A stretch of DNA of 64,000 bases from Diaporthe sp. PMI_573 (lineage: Eukaryota; Ascomycota; Sordariomycetes; Diaporthales; Diaporthaceae). Made by a program: the position numbers and the translations under genes. The notes below the pieces were generated by a model. That model did no database searches, was not told where the DNA came from, and saw only the letters and a list, made by a program, of their open reading frames with translations. Shown here piece after piece: positions 31,401 through 42,574 of this stretch (position 1 is its first letter; each line of letters opens with the position of its first letter). The stretch lies in the NCBI GenBank assembly GCA_021399435.1, contig JAJTUP010000051.1, positions 248,001 to 312,000 of the forward strand, written 5' to 3'.

Positions 31401-33737
31401 TCCTAGTACCTTCGAGCCGTCCTTGAGAAATTAGCTGAGGCTGGTTTGTTTATTAAAGGTGAAAAGTGTGAATTTTTCACTACTTCAACTACCTTCCTTG
31501 GTTTTGTTATCTCTCTAGAAGGGATTTCTATGGATTCGACTAAGGTAGCTACTATTCGAGACTAGAAGGCCCCTTCTTTAGTTAAAGAACTTTAGTCATT
31601 CCTTAGATTTGCCAATTTCTACTGAAGATTTATTTGAAAATATTCGCTCGTCTGCCGACCTTTGTTTTTATTACTTTGAAAATCCCAGCCCTTCTTTTGG
31701 GACCCCCCCCAGTAAAAAGCCTTTGAAGCCCTAAAGGAGCTATTTACTTTAGAACCTATTCTTCGCCATTTCAATCCTACCCTTGACTCTATTCTCGAAA
31801 CCAACTCCTTAGATAACATCATTTCAGCTATCTTTTCCTAAAAGGTACCTTATAATAAAAAGCACCTCTTATACCCTATTGCCTATAGATCCCGAAAGCT
31901 TACCTAAGCTAAAGAGAACTATGGGATAGGGGATAAAGAGATGCTGGCTATTGTAGATGCCCTATCTGAATACCGTTTATATACTAAGTCTCTTACTAAA
32001 CCCCTTACGGTTCTTACAGACTATTTAAATCTGTCTACCTTTACTTCGAAAAAAGTCTTGAATAGACGATAGGCCTGGTAGGCTAATAAGCTCTCTGGCA
32101 TGAATTTTGTTATTTCTTTTCACCTAGGGGAGTTAAATACTCGAGCCAATGCCCTTACTCGAAGACCCTAAGACTAAAAGAGAGGCATAGCAGCTATAGC
32201 CTCTGAAAAAACTATTATACCATCTAAAAAGATAGTATATCTAAGAGCTATAGCTGCCTTAGCTACCCCTACTCTCTCGGAATTCGAATCTACCTTTAAC
32301 CTTTTAACTATTTACTTAGCCCTTCCTTCAGACCCCTTTTTTAAGGAAATTCAATCACTACTTAAAAACCCTCCAAATTCAGCCCCTCAACACCCAGCTA
32401 TAAATTTAGCTACTTATTCTATTTAAAATAGCCTCCTTCTTATTCGAAATCTAGTTTATATACCAGAGGGCGACCTAAGGAGATAGGTTATTTCTTCTCA
32501 ACACTCCCACCCAGCTACTGGCCACCCTGGCGTTGCCTCTACCTTTGAATTAATTACTCGAGATTTCTAGTAGCCTTCTATTCAAAAGACTATTCAGCAG
32601 TACATTCGAAATTGCTCCATTTATTCTAGAATTAAGCCCTCCCGACTACCCCCTTTTGGCTTTCTAAAACCCCTGGAGATCCCCCAGAAACGCTGGACTT
32701 CTATTTCTATGGATCTAATTACTAGCCTACCCCTTTCAAATTCTTTCGACGCTATTATCGTTTTTGTTAACCGACTCTCGAAAATGAGCCATTTTATACC
32801 CTACAACACCACTCTAGATTCTAAGGGCTAGGCCCTACTATTTAGAGATAATATCTTTCGTCTTCACGGTCTTCCTTCTAAATTTGTCTCTAATCAAGGT
32901 TCTATTTTTATTTCTAAATTTTCCAAGGCCCTATACGGGTTACTCGGAATTAAATAGAATTTTTCTACTGCAAACCACCCACAGTCTGACGGCCAGACAG
33001 AAGCTATTAATACCCTATTAGAACAATACCTTCAAGGGTATATATCCTATCAACAAGACGACTGGGTAGACTGGCTCTCTATGGCTGAATTTACTTATAA
33101 TAATTCTGTTTCCTCGACAACCAAGATTTTGCCTTTTTTCACTAACTACGGCTTTCACCCTCGTTTCGACTCCCTACTCCCAGCCCTAGATTCGACCCTA
33201 GAAGAAGTAAAAGAATTTACTTCTTTGTTCTTAGACCTTGAAAATTTCATCTGTTTGGAAATCCGCCTAGCTTAGGAAGCCTATTCTGAGCAGGCAAATA
33301 AAAATCGACGATCCGCCCCGAATTTTGTTCTGGGCTCTCGGGTATGGCTGCTTTGCCGCCATATTCGCACTACTAGGCCTTCTCAGAAGCTTGATTTTAA
33401 ATGCCTAGGGCCCTTCAAGATATCTTAGAAAATCTCTCCCTATGCTTATAAACTTAAGCTTCCCCCTAGTATGAAAATACACCCAGTTTTTCACGTTTCG
33501 CTCCTTGAACCCCTAGCCGAAGACCCTCTGCCTAACTAAATAATTCCTCCTCCCCCCCCTATCGAAGTCGATGGGGAAGAGGAATACTGGGTAAAGGAAA
33601 TTCTCGACTCTCGGCTTAGAGGAAAATCTCGTCAGTTCTTAGTCAGCTGGGTAGGCTATGATACACCTACCTGGGAACCTTTGGAAAATATCTTAGAAAC
33701 CGAGGCCTATTTAAAGTATAAGGCCCTGGTACTCTAA
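28500..33737 (+). pseudogene. Chromovirus gag-pol, disabled by point mutations
   Basis: Gag ends with a CCHC knuckle at 29484-29525 (CTYCGQPGHFIRDY; the last Cys is now Tyr). A Pro-rich linker lies near 29886-30074. The protease site at 30231 reads DLGAT instead of DSGAT. Reverse transcriptase shows [11 protein letters not shown] and YIDDILIFS (about 31356), and RNase H shows YRSRKLT and LSEYRLY. Integrase shows the HHCC zinc region (about 32499-32640), and its second Asp in FVSNQGS (about 32886) is now Asn, while [12 protein letters not shown] keeps the Glu region. A chromodomain ([20 protein letters not shown]...[15 protein letters not shown]) ends at the TAA at 33735. Nearly every stop is TAG in place of Gln or Trp. 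It cannot encode its own proteins. Confidence 0.9.
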
Positions 33738-33857
33738 TCAGCCCCAGCTATAAGGCCTAGGCCTTATTTTTTGTCTTTGCCTTAGATATAAGGTCTATAA
33801 AGCCTTATAGGAATTTGAATCAGCTCGCTGGAACTCGCTTGGAAAAGGAGAGCCTAC

Positions 33858-34271
33858 TGTTATGAATTGGCCCCCCCTGGAGAACCCTAACCCTAACCCT
33901 AACCCCAACCCTGGAAATCCCCGAACCTCTCCTTTGCCCTATTTTTTCCTTCGGACTCCTAGTCTCTCCTGAAAAACCATTTGGCCCAGTTTTCTTAAGT
34001 CATTATCCTCTCTATCGGAGGAATATATCTCTCCGTCGGAGGAATATACCTCCCGAAGAAGTCCGAACCTACTATGTATATATATCTAGCCTTTTTCCTC
34101 TCAGATAGTTAGTTAGTTCTTCAGTTAGATCAACTTTTTCCCTCCTACACCTAGCTTGCCTCCTCCTTCCTTGAATTTGTTCTCTGTGAGGTGTTGAAGA
34201 ATATCTTGACTACAGCCTTACTATGTCCCTCTACCCTTAGCCCTCTGCCCTTAATCTAGGTGTTTTTAACA
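33858..34271 (+). repeat. 3' LTR (414 bp)
   Basis: Same length as the 5' LTR and about 98% identical. Here the terminal CA is retained (34270-34271), followed directly by the ATAAA duplication. Confidence 0.93.
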
Positions 34272-34987
34272 ATAAAGGAGGTCTATATATATAATTTATT
34301 GCTTTTTTAAAGCACAACCTTTCTTCTAGTAGGGCTAAAGACAATGCCGTTCTTTCTTTTGTCCTTAGCAACACCTGCTTTGTCGGCATTATAGCGATTT
34401 TCTGGCTTGATTTTAGTAATAGCTGAGAGGCAAAAGATAGCAAACCAGTCTCTAATTATTATTGTATTTGCCCCATTAGCACGGCTTAAGTATATTCCTT
34501 GGCTTCTATAGCTCTAAATCTCTAGATTTCTTATAAGAAAAGCAACTAACTAGCTTTAACTAAGTAGTAGTAGCTAAGTCTAAGATATAGTTATCTAAGC
34601 GGCAAAGACCCTTAGTTTAAAATAGGTTATAGGCAGCCCTAGCAATGCCTAAGTAAGGGTAAATTCAAGCAACTTGCTTTCCTGAAACGGTAATAGCCTT
34701 ATCTGTGGTTCTGCTGCCTTTGTTTTGCTTTAGGCGCCGGCGAGGCGATCTCGAAGTATGCTTATTGGAATGTCCCAATGTAAGGAGGCCTCTTGCCTAC
34801 TAGCGCCGTTTACGACGGCTTTAAGTGCCGCCAGCATGTTTTCTTTGGTGTATTGCTTTATTTTGTGATGGTGATGGGGCATGAGAAGTTTGAAGGGAAG
34901 AGAAAAATCTGGTGGAAAGAAATAGTGGTCGAAGGAAGGGAGGGTGCCTGACGTGTGCGCGCGTCTGGAATGGGCGGAATCAGGGGG

Positions 34988-35011
34988 TGGCGGAAAGGGG
35001 GCCACTTGACT
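34988..35011 (-). repeat. Terminal inverted repeat, right
   Basis: Exact inverted copy of 26926-26949, followed by TA at 35012-35013. Confidence 0.9.
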
Positions 35012-35013
35012 TA

Positions 35014-35890
35014 ATTCAATTCGTAGAAACACATAACTTACAGAAAACTCACTCAGAAGACATGCAAACAAGTATCCCGTATAATGACACCACAGTTTGA
35101 GGCACGCCTTTCGTCTGTATACATGACATGGAATTTGGATGGAACTTATGGATATCCTCTGGTCCAAGAATTTCTCCAGCCCTTTTTGGATCACAATATA
35201 TTGCCTTCCGTCCTTCAAATCCTGGGCTACTACAAACTTTCAGCAGAGATTTGCAGCTCGCCAGAATGCATTTGTCCTCATTCTCTTGAGCGAAATGGCG
35301 CAATACAGGGCTACTAGTCAGACACCCGAACTTAAGCATCTTTGATAACTTCTTTCTATCCATGCTTACTCTATCTTGGAAATCAAACACATTCCTTGTC
35401 ACTGCCTCTTATCATTTGCAAAGTGCTCTACGAGTTTCAGAAGAGCCAGTCTCTCATTTGTGTATGAAATATTCAAACAAAGCCGTCGACCAGCCAAGCC
35501 TGGACATATCTCTGGCAAGACTTCCAGCCAAGGCTTTCGCATGTCGCGCAACGAATTTGTCCAAAACATTATACCCAACATTTTTACAGATTTGAATACC
35601 CTCGATCTGCAGAGCCGTGAGAGTATCAATTAGCATGCACGGGACAAGATTGGATGGCAACATGAGCACGTCTGTGATCTTCGAGACGATGAGCACATGC
35701 ATGAAGCTAAAAGTGGCAACGATGGAGCTCGTAGAGCGCGTTGAGGCCTGTAAGGATGTAGGAATAGCCTCGGCTTTTCAAATTGATATGTTAGGCGCCC
35801 TCGTCACTGCCCCTCAGGGGGATATTAGAGCCAATTCAAACTGCTGTCTTTAAAGTTTTTGGATCCGATATACTGGCCTCCCGATCACAC
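35014..35890. other. Unassigned region between transposon and HET gene
   Basis: Open frames exist on the minus strand at 35454-35702 (ITDVLMLPSNLVPCMLIDTL) and 35049-35402 and on the plus strand at 35084-35633. I could not link them by splice sites or recognise a family. It may hold a decayed gene. Confidence 0.35.
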
Positions 35891-38028
35891 TTAGGAGATA
35901 TTGATGCGACGAAAATGTCTTCTCGGCTTTCCGAGATAGGCCACCAAATCAACCGCAGGCTTACTCCATATATCTTGTACTTGCCCGAATTCGGACGGAA
36001 GGACAGCCGCCTGAGGTTGTGCCCGTCTTTGTGAAATAATTTCCTCACCCCTTTCATCCAGGCTACCATTTGTAGTGGCCATGAGTGTAACGTTGACTGC
36101 ACCGATCCGCCGATATTCACCAATTCCACGCACTTTTTGCAGAACAATGCCGTATAGAGAGTGGGTCATGCAGAAGAGCGGCAGAAAGAAAATATTCCGA
36201 GGATAGAGTGGCGGGCAAGAAATATCCTCATAGCACTCGAGGTAGATTGTTGACCTCAGGCGACCTTTCGTGGTCGAGAATTGAAACCCAGCTAAGGAAA
36301 AGCCAATGATACCATTATTTTCTGATCGCCGGAGGGTCAGAGGGAGGCAATAGCCTTCTATGTGAATGGTGCCTCCGACGACCACCGCGTTGCTGGTGAG
36401 TTTAGTTTGGCCAACCAAACTCTTGACCTCAGCATAACGAAGCATCACTTTTGGAAATGGATTAGTGACTAATGGGAAATTGATCTCCCCATCAACAGAG
36501 GCCCAAGACCAGCTGGGTGCACGGCCGCGCGTCTTTTGGATGGGAAACGACACGCGGTCATCTTCATGCCGATACCATGGGAGATCGTACAATGCAGTAC
36601 TTTTCCATGAACCTGCCAAATAAGCATCCTCTGGAGTGGTTTCCATTATGCACCTCGCTATACCCTCAAAGGCCGTGAGCTTATCGTGGGGGAAAGAAAA
36701 TTTGCATCGGGAATATTTGCTAACGAGCTGTTGCCAGTCTTCGGCGAATCCCATATGATGCTCTTGCAGTTGCCTGGATTGTGGTATCGACGCTGTCATG
36801 GCCGCATCACGCCCGGGTTTCGACTCGGGTTCCCCGAGGTAGAAAGGCAACCCGTCGGGAAACATCCCTAGCGCCCGCCATTCTTCGCACTCCCATGCCA
36901 ATTGACTCTGGCCAAAATGTACCACTCGTTTCGCTAAGTAGCGTTCCTGGAAAACCCAGCCACGGTCGTTCAGAGGCCCATCGTCAACCTCGTCTCTCCA
37001 AAGACAGCCGTCAACTACGAAGTAGCTGTATGATTGGTTTTCGAAGTCGATCTTGATCTCGGAGGGAAGCCTTGAAGCCCAGGAACTGCACCCCAGCAGA
37101 CGGTCGCCGCTCTCGGTTGGCCATGTAGCTGAGATATTCAAACAAGCCGAAGAATAGACCTGGCCCATCATCTTGGACTCCTGCATCCAATCTGTAAGGT
37201 CGTTCTCATCCTGCTTTATGCACAAGGAATCAATCCAAAGGTAGTGTACATCAAGATGACGAGCTATTCTGATCGCATCCTGGAACACCTGAGGTAGACT
37301 TATGACGTTAACAGCCTTTTGCAGCTGCGGCATGGTTGACGACTCCAACCTCTTGTAACTTTCGTTAGACCATCGATGGCTCAATGTCATATAAGGGCCA
37401 TCAGGAGGATCGTCTTTGGTGATAACAATTCTGACATCGCTAGCCTGTGATCCGAGATGGAGCAAACGCGTGGGGTACCAGGCCCGGTCGTTCCGTCTGC
37501 ACCTCTCGTGATCGGTTGAGCATCTACGGAACCATTTTTCGATAAGTTCCAGATCCACTAGCGAACTACTGGGACGCCTCGATGATGCAGCCAGGTGTAC
37601 TTCACACGTAATATTGGCGTTAGGTCTTCCCGTTTTCCAGGTTGAACATAAATGGCCCAAGGTTTCTTACCTTGGGAAGAAACGAAATTCAGCTCAATAT
37701 AACATGCGTTTTCCTCTTTATGGCCGGTAGGATTCATGAGAATGGATAGTGGAGGTAGACCATCTTCTCGTGACACGCCTTCCAATGTGAGTCGTTGATG
37801 AACGCTGTATTCTACCTCGAGCCCTTCATTGCGCCATTTCAGGGACGACGTTTCATCTTGAATCTCCAGCCACTCGGAAAGTCTAGTGCAGATCCAACAG
37901 TCGAGCACTTGCGTAACCTGATACTTGGGCAGTGTTGTCACGAACTTTGACCTAGGATTCTCATTGTTGCGCCATCCTTGAGGTCCTAGGGCACGGATCG
38001 CCACTGAGCATCTTGAACATACGCCCAT
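35891..38028 (-). CDS. HET-domain (heterokaryon incompatibility) protein
   Basis: Two exons, 38028-37671 and 37599-35891, with a 71-nt intron (GTAAGA...GAAG), 688 residues. The N-terminus has paired cysteines (MGVCSRCS, then CWIC) as in many HET proteins. The HET domain follows: PYMTLSHRWSNESYKRLE, then DAIRIARHLDVHYLWIDSLC, IKQDENDLTDWMQESKMMGQ, VYSSACLNISAT, and later NDRGWVFQERYLAKRVVHFG. HET domains trigger cell death when genetically different hyphae fuse and may act like TIR domains. The C-terminal 300 residues have no recognised domain. The frame is intact, and the gene lies 0.9 kb from the RIP-mutated transposons. The allelic partner is unknown. Confidence 0.88.
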
Positions 38029-38780
38029 ATTGAGGCTGCTTCTTGACACAGGGAACTTCCACTTCGCAATGAAAAGACAAGGGGGAAGATCGAAACTTGC
38101 TTCAGAAAATGATTAGATCGCTCAAGGGTGCGTTCACGTCTGATGCTGAGATCTGTTGACCTAAAGGACAGCAAAACAATCCATTGGAGAGGGGGAAGGT
38201 TTTAAAGGGAGAAGACAGCTATTTAGCCGGGGCCTCAGCTGTTATTATCGAGGACTGTCGACCAGCCAACTAGTTCCGTACAGCCATGTAGATCAGGCCA
38301 CAATTAGTGCTGTGCCACTTGCGTATGCAGCTTACGTTGGACCCCACTTGCGCCATGCTGTCATGCCACCCCAGGCGCTCCTTTTACTGGCTGAACCAGC
38401 GACTGCGCCGCAAACTGTGCAGCTCGATGTTGATCAGAACGCCTCTTGACGCGATGGCGACAAAGGAGATTACTGGTGGAAGGATATTTTTCAGAATACT
38501 AGAACTACCTATAAGCTGGGGTCTGTCACTACCCCAACAGAAAAAGGACTAACAATTGGTTGAACAGACTCAACAGCTTGTGCCTTTTTTTCTTTTTTGC
38601 AGCCGGGTTACCGGTTACTCACGCCAACATCAAGTGCAGCCCTGGTGAAGCAGCATAAACCAAACTGGGCACAAAGGATACAGGTAGCTAGTGACCGCCC
38701 GCTGTGGTTAGTCGGAGGCGCCCAGCTCGCCATTGCGGCGCTGACCCCTCAGCCAGGGGCTACAGTACAATTACTGTTCG
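38029..38780. other. HET gene promoter and unassigned DNA
   Basis: The left part drives the HET gene. A T-rich run lies at about 38583-38599. No gene is supported; the frame at 38597-39181 overlaps the dispersed repeat below and has no family character. Confidence 0.4.
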
Positions 38781-38912
38781 GCAGTTGGGAAAGGTACAGC
38801 TCGGCCCGCCGACCGGATACTGCTCAGGACCCATTGAGGTTGCCAGTGCGGCGCGGGAGACATAGCCAATCACGAAAGCGGCATTGCGGACCGGGTCATA
38901 GGTATTACAGGT
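38781..38912 (+). repeat. Dispersed repeat, copy A
   Basis: About 130 bp alignable in the same orientation with 58837-58967; shared blocks include GCAGTTGGGAAAGGTAC, GCCGACC.GATAC.GCT.AGGACC, AATCAC.AAAGCGGCA and GGACTG/GGACCG..GTCA.AGG.ATTACA. Copy A keeps C where copy B often has T, and copy B looks more degraded. The parent element is not identified. Confidence 0.6.
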
Positions 38913-39569
38913 ATTTGTTTCAAGGCGTCGTGAAGCGTTCGCCGGTACATCCTTGGAGCTTGAACCCGGACAGCGGCATATTGATAATCCGGAAAAGTGG
39001 TTTCCGCAACTCAGTTGTGAATTTTGGTCATCAGAGATCTTGCAGGATCCATGAGACAGCTGTCAACGGTTTGGTCTCGGAAGCGAGCTTGACCGTGGAG
39101 ATTCGTGCTGGACCTCTGTCGTTGACAGCTCTTAGAACTACATTCATGGCTGTGCAAGAGTCGTCGAACGCCCTTGAATGACATGCATCACCTCAGATAA
39201 ACCGCGTACGTGAACCCAAGAATATCGGTTGAGACTTGATAAGTTGGGGAGGGGGTGTCGGTATGTTCGTGAGCAAATGGAATATCAAGGTCGAGTCTAG
39301 TGAAAAGTTCCTGCTTCGAAATCATGAACGCACTGGCACTACACGAGAAACTTACCAGCGTTATCAACTGCAACGTCTTCGCTCCAAAAGGCCTTTGCTT
39401 TTTCTTATAAAAAGGACTTCTCTATCGTAGGGTATATTTACAACCAGATTCGTCCATTAGTATCCTCTGAAGTAATTCACCAAGCGATGATTGACTTACA
39501 CACTAACTAGTACTTTTGTGATCGTTTGAAAACCCTAGACTATCAGGGACTCGGGAGGTATTGCCACTC
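38913..39569. other. Unassigned DNA
   Basis: No convincing gene or further repeat boundary. Confidence 0.35.
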
Positions 39570-39803
39570 CTACAACTTTGCAACACTGAATTGAGTCCTC
39601 AAACTTGCCCCATACCGCAAGATCAGAAGGGACGCAGGTAGGGCAAGAATGGCAATAAAGCCAAGAAGGGAGTTTCCCCAGCCCAAGCCAAGAACGTCAC
39701 ATATCCTCAGTCCGCACAGCGGTAGTAAAGCGGCGCCAATTGATCGGGTAACGGTGTTTGCAGCAAGCGCTGAAGCAGCATAGAGGGTGAATGTATCGAC
39801 CAT
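39570..39803 (-). pseudogene. MFS transporter, C-terminal fragment
   Basis: A 77-residue frame reads DTFTLYAASALAANTVTRSI, then GAALLPLCG, then LGLGWGNSLLGFIAILALPA, the last two transmembrane helices of fungal DHA1 multidrug/polyamine-type MFS proteins, in which the pattern Y-AASA-AAN---RS and LG-GWGNSLLA-I is usual. The ten preceding helices are absent; a stop codon lies just upstream in frame. Relic of a lost transporter. Confidence 0.65.
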
Positions 39804-40089
39804 TTAAGTCATCACGCACATCGTAGATACTTTAGTCATTTGATTTCTTGTCTAAGTGAACAATAGTGCTCGTACAGAGTTGAAAGAGCATAACGAAGAT
39901 TTTAAAGAAAAGGCATTATTAGGGGTAGGGTTAGCTAGGTAGTACACATTGTCACTGGAGCCTATGAAATAACCCCTTTGGTGACTAACTAGGTGGGCTA
40001 TGCATGAAAAAGGACTAGCCCGCCCAGAGGATAACCGCCATCCACTTACCCGCTATTCCTCTGTCCCTCAACGAACATGCACAAACCTC

Positions 40090-40967
40090 ATGGCTTCTTC
40101 ACTCAATCTCAAGATCGACGCGCTCGACGAAAAGGGCAGCACAGCCCTCGAAGCGAAGCTGGCCACGACTCTGAGCGAGTACCTCCAGCCGCAGTCGAAG
40201 GTCTCGCTCCATGACGCGGCCCACTCCATCCTGGCTCACCTCCCGGCGGACAAGCCCTATTCTGACGAGGGCTTCGCACTCGCCAGTCTCGTCGTGGGGG
40301 TCGCAGCGCAGATTCCATACCAGCACCCCTCGCATGCCAGGCTGGTTCGGCTCCTGAAGTACCTCACCCGGTCGCCGAAGGTGGTGTCCCGATCGACCGT
40401 CAAGGGAGAGGAGGAGCTGTGCGTCAACTTCCAGGCCCTTGGCGAGCAGCTTAGAGACAACTTCCAAGGTAAGCAAGCCACACTCTGTCTGGTTGAGCGG
40501 GTTGATCTGACTGACGATGCGCCCCAGGCCCCGAGGCGGAAGAAACGCCGCTAGAATGGGTCAACTACCACGCCTTCCTCGCCCAGCTCGAGGCGGCGGG
40601 TGTCTGGACGGCCAGGATGCCCAATTTCGCCGTCTGGGAGATGCGCGATGCCTTCGAGACGGAGCCTGAGGGTCAGCTCCACCAGTACCACGTCATGGCG
40701 GCCGCGCAGTGGATCCTCTGGGACGGCCAGGAAATATTCCAGTACATGGCGAACCCGCTCCCCGTTAGCGAGGATGAGGCGAGGATGTGGCGGCTTGGGG
40801 ATCTCTGCTCTTCGTCGTCGGTGGCCGTTGTCTCTCTGGCGAGGTGGCAGCTCTGGAGGGAGGGGTTCAAGGCTGCTGCTGCTGCCGAGGGCTCGCATGA
40901 TTGCAAGGACCTGGCTGGGCGGGCTGCCGCCTTGATGGATGTCATTGAGAAGAGCATGTCTTTCTAG
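40090..40967 (+). CDS. DUF3632-type fungal protein
   Basis: Two exons, 40090-40468 and 40528-40967, with a 59-nt intron (GTAAGC...CCAG), 272 residues. The second exon has the family pattern: LEWVNYHAFLAQLEAAGVWT, NFAVWEMRDAFETEP, VMAAAQWILWDGQEIFQYMA and FKAAAAAEG near the end. DUF3632 proteins are small helical proteins of filamentous fungi without assigned function. The ATG at 40090 is preferred to one at 40000, since the extra 30 residues look like leader sequence. It is convergent with the transporter that ends at 41096. Confidence 0.8.
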
Positions 40968-41095
40968 AATCTGCATAACACCATCATATGGCCTGTGGTG
41001 CTATTGTTCCCGTATACAGCCTGGCTTTGCATATAACATGGAAAGTGCTCACCACCTGACCCTCTGTCACTGGTGCTCTTTCGACACAAAAGTCG

Positions 41096-42574
41096 TCAAA
41101 CCTTCTTGAGCCTGAAATCTCCGACCTGGAAGTATCTCGCAGAAGAGAAAACCACCGCTGATGCAAAGATCGAAAACCCGCAAAACAACTTCAAGCCCAG
41201 ATAATCCCCTCCCCGCGCATCAACAATGGCACTCGCTATAGGGCTACCCGTAAGGGCGCCGAACGATTGAAAAGCAAACGCGGTACCTGTCCGGGCGCCG
41301 ATTTCCCTAATGTCTGAGATCTGTGCAATCAAAGTCGGCCCGATCGAGGTGAGGCCAGATGAGAGGAACCCAAAAGCCGCTGTGAACACCAGAATCCCGG
41401 CATCGTTACTGATCGGGATCCAGAGGGCGAAACAAGAGATGCCTGTCAAGGTGGCGAGGGTGATCATGATGTTATATCGGCCAACCTTGTCTGCCACAAG
41501 CCCTGGTATGACACGACCGATTATCCTGTTCACGCACTCATCAGTACACCAGCCAAGACAGAAGGATGAATCCGTCAACGTACCCAAAAGCATGCAGTAT
41601 CGGCAGCAAGTAGATGACGAGGTCGCCGTCCATTCCTTGCGCTCTGGCTTGCAGGATGACGAAGTTGTACGGCAGGAAGAGCCCCCAAAACACTAAAAAT
41701 AGTCCAAAGGCAGTGGACATCATCGTCGGCTCCCTGATCCCCCGAACGTACTCCCTCATGTCGACAGGCTTCTTATCCAACTCGAGCCGAGACCGGACGG
41801 TCGCGCAAGCAACGGTGAGGAACACCAAGAACACCAAGCCCACAGCACGCATCGTCCAGGGGAAGCCAACGCGGTCTATCAGCTTGGGGATCATAATAGG
41901 CAGGACGATACCGCCGACAGACGACCCGGACATCATGATGCCGAAGGCAAAAGCACGCCGGCGGTGGAACCAGGTGACGAGGCACGACATGCTGGCGCTG
42001 GTCACGGCACTGGCTCCGATGGGGCAGACGATACTTTGGGCAAGGAAGAAATGATAGTACTCGGTCCCCAAGGAGACCATCATTATCCCAAACACATAGA
42101 TGAGAGTTCCGCTAACAAGGAGCCATTTGGGGCCGAACTTGTCAAACACAAACCCCCACTGCAAGTTCTTGTTAGACACACCTCTCCGGCTGAAGCAAAT
42201 AGTGGAGAACATACAACGATAGGCAAAAAGTTCAACACCCACTGCATGAAGCTGGTTATCCACGATATGGTAGACGAAGAGTATTGACGGAGCGCGTGGT
42301 TGACATAGTACGTCTGGAAGACGCCGATGCTGTTGCCCAGCCCAAAGGTGCAAAAGAGAACGCACCAGGTCCCGGCCAGCACGATCCAGGCCTCCCTGCC
42401 GCCCTCGGGGAACCCGTCTGCATTGACATCAATCTCCCGCGCCGTGGGTACATGCTGTTCGACCGCAGACGGCTCAAGGTGGGCCCCAGGATCCGCGCTC
42501 GGTTCCGGCTGGCTTGTCCGGCGGACCCCGTCTGTCATTCGGCCGGTGTCGGTGTCGGTGCCGGCATTCTCCAT
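41096..42574 (-). CDS. MFS monocarboxylate-transporter-like protein (MCT/MCH family)
   Basis: Three exons, 42574-42215, 42158-41584 and 41525-41096, give 454 residues. Introns of 56 nt (GTATGT...GCAG) and 58 nt (GTACGT...ACAG) keep frame. After a polar N-terminus come GGREAWIVLAGTWCVLFCTF and NSIGVFQTYYVNHALRQYSS, the MCT signature region, then FVFDKFGPKWLLVSGTLIYV and VTWFHRRRAFAFGIMMSGSS, then IGRVIPGLVADKVGRYNIMI. About 12 helices fit. Fungal members import riboflavin, carboxylates or siderophores, or export metabolites; the substrate is not predictable here. One acceptor/donor pair restores GRVIPG, supporting the model. Confidence 0.87.

Larger units (their letters stand above)
28046..34271 (+). 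mobile_element. Ty3/gypsy LTR retrotransposon (chromovirus), RIP-inactivated
   Basis: A 6226-bp element inserted in the pogo-like transposon and flanked by the 5-bp duplication ATAAA (28041-28045 and 34272-34276). It has two 414-bp LTRs, a self-priming type primer-binding site at 28462-28472, a polypurine tract GGAAAAGGAGAG (33841-33852) just before the 3' LTR, and one gag-pol region in the order CCHC, protease, reverse transcriptase, RNase H, integrase, chromodomain. That order defines the Ty3/gypsy group, and the terminal chromodomain defines chromoviruses, which target heterochromatin. TAG stops pepper the whole coding region. Confidence 0.93.
26990..34882 (-). pseudogene. pogo-type transposase, RIP-inactivated and interrupted
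   Basis: Coding sense is minus. The N-terminus lies at 34882-34277: MPHHHHKIKQYTKENMLAAL with the psq-type helix-turn-helix (NGASRQEASLHWDIPISILR). The frame resumes at 28040 and ends with the stop at 26990-26992. The DDE domain is recognisable: RYNADKAGVAKDKRKNG (first Asp kept, the following Glu changed to Lys), NGWTDNTVAFKWLEKVFIPQ, WRLLVLNRYKSHTTLDFI (second catalytic Asp changed to Asn) and LQPLNIRVFSSLKK (third position also Asn). Multiple TAG/TAA codons stand at former Gln and Trp positions. The break at 28041-34276 is the chromovirus with its duplicated ATAAA; removing it restores a continuous alignable frame at that point. Confidence 0.82.
26926..35011 (-). mobile_element. pogo/Fot1-like (Tc1/mariner) DNA transposon, split by a retrotransposon
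   Basis: Perfect 24-bp terminal inverted repeats (26926-26949 and 34988-35011) are bounded by TA on each side (26924-26925 and 35012-35013), the target duplication of Tc1/mariner/pogo elements. The terminal bases AGTCAAGTGG resemble Fot1-type ends. Without the inserted retroelement and its 5-bp duplication the unit would be about 1.87 kb, the normal size for the family. The single transposase gene runs on the minus strand and carries many TAG/TAA codons and active-site changes, so the copy is dead. Confidence 0.88.

Noticed and set aside
28046..33737. TAG codons in gag-pol as programmed read-through or a recoded stop
   Set aside because: Stops are numerous, also include TAA and TGA, coincide with lost active-site residues, and follow CpA-to-TpA changes; RIP is the simpler explanation.
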